The translations under genes and the position numbers were made by a program. A stretch of 6,965 bases of DNA, taken from the NCBI GenBank assembly GCA_021300125.1, contig JAJTHX010000194.1, positions 1 through 6,965 on the forward strand, written 5' to 3'. Below the pieces are notes generated by a model. That model worked only from the letters and a program-made list of their open reading frames with translations, searched no databases and was not told where the DNA came from. This document shows positions 1 to 6,965 of this stretch, piece by piece (positions within the stretch are counted from its first letter, which is position 1; each line of letters starts with the position of its first letter). The stretch comes from Betaproteobacteria bacterium. GTDB taxonomy: Bacteria > Pseudomonadota > Gammaproteobacteria > Burkholderiales > SG8-41.

Positions 1-3532
<3,532 letters not shown>

Positions 3533-3535
3533 ATC

Positions 3536-3572
3536 AGTTTTTAAATCTTTAAGAATAGTGATAGCTAATAAG
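3536..3572. other. A+T-rich tract, candidate DNA unwinding element
   Basis: By manual count 29 of 37 bases are A or T, in a window that is otherwise visibly GC-rich. The tract lies directly upstream of the dnaN start, at the far end of the gap from the two DnaA-like boxes, which is the usual box-then-DUE layout. It also serves as the dnaN mRNA leader, so its low stability could instead help ribosome access. Confidence 0.45.
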
Positions 3573-3626
3573 CCCATGCCCCTGCTGTTGAAAAGCCCCG
3601 CTGCCTATTGAATTCACGGCATTTGC

Positions 3627-3638
3627 GGTTTTTCCCGG
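3627..3638. repeat. 12-bp direct repeat, copy 1 (GGTTTTTCCCGG)
   Basis: This is an exact match to the copy at 3680–3691 in the same orientation. The match ends at both sides (C and G flanks here, T and A at the other copy). The starts are 53 bp apart, close to five helical turns. It is followed two bases later by TGTGG, a partial resemblance to a reversed DnaA box. Confidence 0.75.
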
Positions 3639-3662
3639 GCTGTGGCCGACCTGGGGATTGCA

Positions 3663-3671
3663 TGTGGACAA
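3663..3671 (-). promoter_or_regulatory. DnaA-box-like site (TTGTCCACA)
   Basis: Read on the minus strand, it differs from the E. coli-type consensus TTATCCACA only at position 3 (G for A). It lies between the two copies of the 12-bp repeat. DnaA binding is inferred from the match and the location. Confidence 0.5.
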
Positions 3672-3679
3672 AAAAGGAT

Positions 3680-3691
3680 GGTTTTTCCCGG
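3680..3691. repeat. 12-bp direct repeat, copy 2 (GGTTTTTCCCGG)
   Basis: This is the exact second copy of the motif at 3627–3638. An A6 run at 3670–3675 precedes it and its T5 run is at 3682–3686, so the local sequence has facing A and T tracts that may bend the DNA. No known protein site is recognised. Confidence 0.75.
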
Positions 3692-3709
3692 ATCGGCAGC
3701 GCTGACGAC

Positions 3710-3718
3710 TTGTTCACA
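3710..3718 (+). promoter_or_regulatory. DnaA-box-like site (TTGTTCACA)
   Basis: It has one difference (position 3, G for A) from TTATTCACA, which fits the TTATNCACA consensus. It lies on the opposite strand to the site at 3663–3671, with 38 bp between them, and 16 bp from the dnaA stop codon. Both sites carry the same substitution, which may be a lineage-specific preference. Confidence 0.45.
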
Positions 3719-3734
3719 ATACACCCACCGGTGA

Positions 3735-5066
3735 TCAACTGCGCAAAACCTTCAACAAAGAAGCAATGTCACTGGTCATTTCATGGCTTGAACCGCGCAG
3801 TTCTGCAATCTTGCGGCAGGCATGCAGGACCGTGGTGTGGTCGCGTCCGCCGAAAGCCTCACCGATGTCGGGCAGACTCATATGGGTCAGTTCCTTGGCC
3901 AGCGCCATCGCCACCTGTCGGGGGCGCGCCACATTGCGGCTGCGCTTTTTTGAATACATCTCGGAAACCTTGATCTTGTAGAAGTCGGCAACGGTTTTCT
4001 GGATGTTTTCGATGCTGATCTGACGGCTTTGCGAGGCGAGCACATCACGAAGCGCCTCGCGTGCCAGATCAACTGTCACTGGCTGTCCGGTAAAGCGGGA
4101 GTAGGCGAGCACCCGTTTGAGTGCACCTTCCAGTTCGCGGATGTTGGACTGGATGTGCTTGGCGATGAAAAAAGCGACATTCTCGTCAAGATCGAGGTCT
4201 TCGGCCTCCGCTTTCTTGAGCAGGATCGCGACCCGCATTTCCAGTTCCGGCGGCTCGATGGCCACCGTCAGCCCCCAGCCGAAGCGCGAGATCAACCGGT
4301 TTTCAATGCCGGAAATTTCCTTGGGGAAGGTATCGCAGGTGATGATGACCTGCTTGTGTGCCTCAACCAGTGCATTGAAGGCGTAGAAGAATTCTTCCTG
4401 GGTGCGGTTTTTGCCACTGAAGAACTGGATGTCGTCAATCAACAGCAGGTCGAGGGAATGGTAGTAGCGCTTGAAATCGTCAAAGGCCTTGTGCTGATAG
4501 GCGCGCACCACGTCTGAAACATATTGCTCGGCGTGGATGTAGCGGATCTTACTTTCCGGGGCGTGAGAGCGCAGGTGATTGCCGATGGCATGGATCAGGT
4601 GGGTCTTGCCGAGACCGACGCCGCCGTAGATGAACAGCGGGTTGTAGGCCGAGCCGGGTTTCTCCGCAACCTGGCGCGCCGCGGCGCGGGCCAGGTCGTT
4701 GGCCTTGCCGGTGACGAAACTGTCGAAGGTGAATTCGGGATTCAGCCGGGACACGTCACGGCCGGAGGTGGCGGGCTTGGCGGGTCGCGGCTCGGGTACC
4801 GCTGCTTTTGCGGCCGGCATTTCGATCTGGCGTCGCGCCAGCACGAATTCGACGCGGGCTTCAGCGCCGAGGCGCTCCCTGGCCAGTTCGGTGATGCGGG
4901 CCTGGAAGCGATCGCGCACCCAGCGCTGGACAAAGCCATTGGGCGCAATGACCGAAACGCGGCTGCCCTCGATCGCGCATTGCAGCGGTTGTATCCAGGT
5001 CAGGAATTGCTGTTGTCCGAGTTCTTGTTCGAAGGCGGAAATGCAGTGCTGCCAGAAGTCGTTCAT
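3735..5066 (-). CDS. dnaA: chromosomal replication initiator protein DnaA
   Basis: DnaA is the AAA+ initiator that binds DnaA boxes, forms an ATP-dependent filament at oriC, melts the origin and recruits helicase. It has 443 residues. Domain I is about 1–82 ([16 protein letters not shown], with W5 matching the self-interaction tryptophan). A short Pro/Ala-rich domain II follows, about 83–107. Domain III has Walker A GGVGLGKT (148–155, K154), Walker B LLLIDD (207–212), sensor 1 in IITCDT (241–246), the arginine finger R261 in SRFGWGL and sensor 2 R310 in NIRELEG. Domain IV, about 345–443, has the box-binding RNVARPRQ (377–384) and [11 protein letters not shown] (406–416) signatures. The motifs are intact. 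The frame opens upstream to 5204, but that extension runs through the predicted promoter and has no domain I character, so I chose 5066. Only a weak GGA precedes it. The linker is shorter than in E. coli DnaA (467 aa). Confidence 0.98.
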   Translation of the reverse strand: MNDFWQHCISAFEQELGQQQFLTWIQPLQCAIEGSRVSVIAPNGFVQRWVRDRFQARITELARERLGAEARVEFVLARRQIEMPAAKAAVPEPRPAKPATSGRDVSRLNPEFTFDSFVTGKANDLARAAARQVAEKPGSAYNPLFIYGGVGLGKTHLIHAIGNHLRSHAPESKIRYIHAEQYVSDVVRAYQHKAFDDFKRYYHSLDLLLIDDIQFFSGKNRTQEEFFYAFNALVEAHKQVIITCDTFPKEISGIENRLISRFGWGLTVAIEPPELEMRVAILLKKAEAEDLDLDENVAFFIAKHIQSNIRELEGALKRVLAYSRFTGQPVTVDLAREALRDVLASQSRQISIENIQKTVADFYKIKVSEMYSKKRSRNVARPRQVAMALAKELTHMSLPDIGEAFGGRDHTTVLHACRKIAELRGSSHEMTSDIASLLKVLRS

Positions 5067-5104
5067 TCGGTTCCGCTGGGCGGCTCGGTTTTGTAATTTT
5101 GACG

Positions 5105-5130
5105 GGGCAAAATGACCCCTGATTTTACCC
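5105..5130. repeat. imperfect 9-bp inverted repeat over the predicted dnaA –10 box
   Basis: The left arm is GGGCAAAAT (5105–5113) and the right arm is ATTTTACCC (5122–5130), separated by 8 bp. The arms match in 8 of 9 positions, and the odd pair would be a U·G wobble in RNA of the dnaA strand. The right arm contains the predicted dnaA –10 hexamer, so this could be an operator. Alternatively it could form a hairpin at the very 5' end of the dnaA transcript. No known regulator site is recognised. Confidence 0.5.
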
Positions 5131-5150
5131 GTTGCGGGGGTCGCAACCAA
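5122..5150 (-). promoter_or_regulatory. predicted sigma-70-type dnaA promoter
   Basis: Read on the minus strand, there is a –35-like TTGGTT (5150–5145), a 17-bp spacer and a –10 TAAAAT (5127–5122, five of six to consensus). Transcription would start near 5115 and leave a leader of about 50 nt before the dnaA ATG. The –35 is weak. A small GTTGC/GCAAC dyad (5131–5135 and 5143–5147) lies in the spacer. No DnaA box overlaps the promoter. Confidence 0.45.
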
Positions 5151-5205
5151 GCACTCAAGGGACTTTCCGGATCCGGCCGCCACGATGTCCCCAGCCCCCC
5201 TCACG

Positions 5206-5235
5206 TTGACAACACCTTGCCCGTACGGGTCTAAT
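5206..5235 (+). promoter_or_regulatory. predicted strong sigma-70-type rpmH promoter
   Basis: There is a perfect –35 TTGACA (5206–5211), an 18-bp spacer and a –10 TCTAAT (5230–5235, five of six). Transcription would begin near 5242 and give a leader of about 29 nt before rpmH. A strong promoter suits a ribosomal protein gene. It would also drive rnpA and probably yidC, because no terminator is visible between them. Confidence 0.65.
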
Positions 5236-5260
5236 GGTGAGTTTTCCAGAACTGCAGATC

Positions 5261-5264
5261 AGGA
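5261..5264 (+). promoter_or_regulatory. rpmH ribosome binding site
   Basis: AGGA lies 6 nt before the rpmH ATG, an ordinary Shine-Dalgarno spacing. It is the clearest ribosome site in the plus-strand cluster. Neither rnpA nor yidC has one as good. Confidence 0.6.
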
Positions 5265-5270
5265 CTTGCC

Positions 5271-5405
5271 ATGAAGCGCACTTATCAACCGTCGAAAACG
5301 CGGCGCCAGCGCACCCACGGCTTCCGCGTGCGCATGAAAACGCGCGGCGGCCGCGCCGTGATCCGTGCCCGTCGCGCCAAAGGCCGGGCCCGCCTGAGCG
5401 TTTGA
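5271..5405 (+). CDS. rpmH: 50S ribosomal protein L34
   Basis: L34 is a small, very basic protein of the large ribosomal subunit that contacts 23S rRNA. The product has 44 residues, beginning [20 protein letters not shown] and ending AKGRARLSV. The MKRTYQPS start, the THGF turn and the RRAKGRARL tail are the family signature. A length of 44 matches many betaproteobacterial L34 proteins and is slightly shorter than the 46 of E. coli. The gene is too short to stand out by length, but the whole protein is recognisable. It has a strong predicted promoter and a good Shine-Dalgarno. Its TGA stop (5403–5405) overlaps the likely TTG start of rnpA. Confidence 0.98.
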   Translation: MKRTYQPSKTRRQRTHGFRVRMKTRGGRAVIRARRAKGRARLSV

Positions 5406-5776
5406 CCGTTTCCGGGGATCGCAGCATCCCCTCTGCCCGGCACCGGGGTCGTTTGACCAAACCGGCGCAGTTTGAGGCCGTTTTGGCCGGTGGTCGCCGC
5501 TCGGGCAGCCGCTGTTTTCTTGCGCGGGCCCTCGAAAATGGAGAAGGCGCCCCGCGCCTCGGTCTGATCGTGGGCAAAAAGGCGGCACCGAGGGCCGTAG
5601 ACCGCAATCGGGTGAAACGTCTTGCGCGAGAGGCATACGGACGACTGGCCGCGGAACTGGGGTCGATTGACGTGGTGATTCAGCTTCGGAGCAGCCCGTG
5701 CGGTCGCGACAACGCTGAATTGTTCAAGGAACTGGAGAGGGTGATGCGCGGCTTGTTGCAAGACGGCGCCCGCTGA
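5402..5776 (+). CDS. rnpA: ribonuclease P protein component
   Basis: RnpA is the protein cofactor of the RNase P ribozyme, which removes 5' leaders from precursor tRNAs. From TTG at 5402 the product has 124 residues, near the usual 115–125. Conserved parts are [15 protein letters not shown] (about 18–32), RLGLIVGKK (about 52–60), the RNA-binding RNRVKR (68–73) followed by LAREAY, and the basic C-terminal helix [10 protein letters not shown]. The frame stays open leftward through the whole of rpmH to an ATG at 5234. However, that ATG overlaps the rpmH –10 box, and no ATG, GTG or TTG lies between 5240 and 5402. I therefore chose the TTG, whose last two bases are the first two of the rpmH stop. 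It has no clear Shine-Dalgarno, so translation is probably coupled to rpmH. The N-terminal 15 or so residues are poorly conserved and the exact start is the least certain point. Confidence 0.93.
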   Translation: MTVSGDRSIPSARHRGRLTKPAQFEAVLAGGRRSGSRCFLARALENGEGAPRLGLIVGKKAAPRAVDRNRVKRLAREAYGRLAAELGSIDVVIQLRSSPCGRDNAELFKELERVMRGLLQDGAR

Positions 5777-5793
5777 GCCCGGTTGATACGCCT

Positions 5794-6965
5794 ATGGACT
5801 CGCAACGCCTGATACTGTTCTTTGTGTTCACGATGTCGGTGTTCCTCCTGTACGAGGGCTGGCAGCGTGACCTTCAGGCTACCGCCAAGGCCCAGAACGC
5901 AGCCCCCTCAGCCGTTCCCCAACCCGGCCCACAGGCATCCCAGGCCCAGTCCGGCTCCGCGGCTGTTCCCGCCCCCAGCGCTGCCTTGAGTGCCCCTGCA
6001 CCCATGGTGGCGCCGGCGCCGGTTGCGCAAACCGCCGGCAGAATCATCCAGGTGGAGACCGACCTTTACCTCGCCGAAATCAGCACGGCCGGCGGCGACC
6101 TGGTGGGTCTGCGTTTGAAGAAGCATGGCGGCACGCTGGATCCGAAACAGAATTTCATTCTTTTCACGCGCGGAACCGACCACAGCTACGTCGCCCAGTC
6201 CGGCCTGATCGGCGAGGGCCTTGCCAACCACCAGACCACCTACACCGCGACGGCTGAGCGGCATATTCTCGCCGACGGGCATGACAGCCTTGAGGTTCGC
6301 CTCGAGGCCTCGGGCGGCGTGAAGGGCGCCAAGGTTTACCGGTTCCAGCGCAATACCTATGTCATCGATGTGCGCCACGAGCTGGTCAACGCCGGCAGCG
6401 CACCGATCGAGTTTCACGCCTACTTCCAGTTGCTGCGTGATGCCAAGCCGCCAGAGGGTGATTCCGCGATGGTGCCGACCTATACCGGCCCCGCGGTCTA
6501 CACTGACAAGGATAAATTCCAGAAGGTTGCCTTCGGTGATATCGACAAGGGCAAGCAGAATCATCCCAAGACCGCGAATGACGGCTGGATCGGCATCGTT
6601 CAGCATTACTTTCTCGGCGCCTGGCTGCCGAAAGAGGGGACTCTTCGCGAGTATTACACCCGCCAGGTTCAGCCCGGTCTCTACAGCGCGGGCGTGATCG
6701 TGCCAGCTGGCAGCCTTGCGCCGGGTGCCAGCACCACGGTGGCGATGCCGCTGTATGCCGGTCCGCAGGAACAGGAAAAGCTTGCCGCGCTGGCGCCGGG
6801 GCTGGAGCTGGCGGTCGACTACGGCTGGCTGACCGTGATCGCGGCGCCGCTGTTCTGGGTGCTGCAGTGGATCCATGGCTGGGCCGGCAACTGGGGCGTG
6901 GCGATCATCGTCCTGACCATCCTGATCAAGCTGCTGTTCTATCCGCTGTCCGAGGCGAGTTACCG
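5794..6965 (+). CDS. yidC: membrane protein insertase YidC, 3'-truncated by the window edge
   Basis: YidC inserts and folds inner-membrane proteins, alone or with SecYEG. The window holds 390 codons of a family usually about 540–560 long in proteobacteria. Residues 5–20 form the first membrane segment (RLILFFVFTMSVFLLY). A Pro/Ala/Gln-rich linker spans about 31–80. The large periplasmic domain follows, from about GRIIQVETD (82–90) to about 340. The conserved insertase core then starts with a hydrophobic stretch around 345–366 and GVAIIVLTILIKLLFYPLSEASY at the edge. K379 falls where E. coli has the groove residue R366, so the positive charge is kept. The start MDSQRLILFF is typical of betaproteobacterial YidC. 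No clear Shine-Dalgarno precedes the ATG, which is 17 bp after the rnpA stop. yidD, normally found between these genes, does not fit in that gap. The identification is very secure. Confidence 0.97.
   Translation, partial: MDSQRLILFFVFTMSVFLLYEGWQRDLQATAKAQNAAPSAVPQPGPQASQAQSGSAAVPAPSAALSAPAPMVAPAPVAQTAGRIIQVETDLYLAEISTAGGDLVGLRLKKHGGTLDPKQNFILFTRGTDHSYVAQSGLIGEGLANHQTTYTATAERHILADGHDSLEVRLEASGGVKGAKVYRFQRNTYVIDVRHELVNAGSAPIEFHAYFQLLRDAKPPEGDSAMVPTYTGPAVYTDKDKFQKVAFGDIDKGKQNHPKTANDGWIGIVQHYFLGAWLPKEGTLREYYTRQVQPGLYSAGVIVPAGSLAPGASTTVAMPLYAGPQEQEKLAALAPGLELAVDYGWLTVIAAPLFWVLQWIHGWAGNWGVAIIVLTILIKLLFYPLSEASY

Larger units (their letters stand above)
3533..3734. other. dnaA–dnaN intergenic region, candidate replication origin (oriC)
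   Basis: This 202-bp gene-free stretch has features expected of a bacterial origin. It has two DnaA-box-like 9-mers (3663–3671 and 3710–3718), an exact 12-bp direct repeat, several A/T homopolymer runs and a strongly A+T-rich end next to dnaN in an otherwise GC-rich window. Origins are commonly beside dnaA, in either the dnaA–dnaN or the rpmH–dnaA gap. Here the rpmH–dnaA gap has no comparable boxes. There are only two good boxes and both are off-consensus, so origin function is an inference. The region must also hold the dnaN leader and any dnaN promoter. I could not pick a convincing –35/–10 pair there, and no intrinsic terminator is visible after dnaA. Confidence 0.6.

Noticed and set aside
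3533..3577. 15-codon N-terminal extension of DnaN from ATG 3577
   Set aside because: The clamp family aligns from MKLLQINRD at 3532. The AGGGG before 3577 is only 1 nt from the ATG, too close to act as a normal Shine-Dalgarno.
3670..3686. A6/T5 facing tracts as an intrinsic terminator for dnaA
   Set aside because: The stem would be only A·U pairs around a 6-base loop with no GC-rich base, so it is not a credible terminator.
5167..5176. 10-bp palindrome CCGGATCCGG in the dnaA–rpmH gap
   Set aside because: It is a perfect palindrome, but short, GC-rich, and not aligned with a promoter element. I cannot separate it from chance.
5067..5204. 46-codon N-terminal extension of DnaA
   Set aside because: It crosses the predicted dnaA promoter and dyad, and DnaA domain I begins at MNDFW.
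5242..5250. TTTTCCAGA near the rpmH transcription start as a DnaA box
   Set aside because: It deviates in the highly conserved CACA end of the box, and there are no other boxes in this gap.
5908..6876. 322-codon minus-strand open frame opposite yidC
   Set aside because: It is the reverse complement of a clear YidC periplasmic domain. It lacks recognisable domains or a ribosome site and is explained by codon bias.

Overview
The window is the chromosomal replication-origin neighbourhood of a GC-rich proteobacterium, most likely a betaproteobacterium. Three observations support this. The gene order is gyrB–dnaN–dnaA facing away from rpmH–rnpA–yidC. recF is absent between dnaN and gyrB. The L34 protein is a 44-residue form ending in RARLSV. 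GyrB, DnaN, DnaA and YidC all look proteobacterial. I would not go below class from the sequence alone, although the Rhodocyclales/Nitrosomonadales area fits.

Layout. Minus strand, read right to left: dnaA (5066–3735), a 202-bp non-coding gap (3734–3533), dnaN (3532–2423), a 41-bp gap, then gyrB (2381 to beyond base 1, lacking only about its last 15–20 codons). Plus strand: rpmH (5271–5405), rnpA (5402–5776, probable TTG start overlapping the rpmH stop) and yidC (5794 to beyond the right edge). The two units diverge from a 204-bp spacer (5067–5270) that holds a strong predicted rpmH promoter and a weaker predicted dnaA promoter. The dnaA –10 box is one arm of a 26-bp dyad.

The dnaA–dnaN gap looks like oriC or part of it. 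It holds two near-consensus DnaA boxes that share the same deviation (TTGTNCACA), an exact 12-bp direct repeat about five helical turns apart, and a 37-bp tract of about 78% A+T just before dnaN.

Together the genes cover replication initiation (DnaA), the sliding clamp (DnaN), supercoiling ahead of the fork (GyrB), a ribosomal protein (L34), tRNA 5' maturation (RnpA) and inner-membrane protein insertion (YidC). This is ordinary core-genome content. I see no mobile element, CRISPR array, tRNA/rRNA gene or accessory defence system, and I do not claim a new system. The points worth a second look are regulatory: the origin architecture, the dnaA promoter dyad, the rpmH/rnpA overlap, and the missing yidD between rnpA and yidC.
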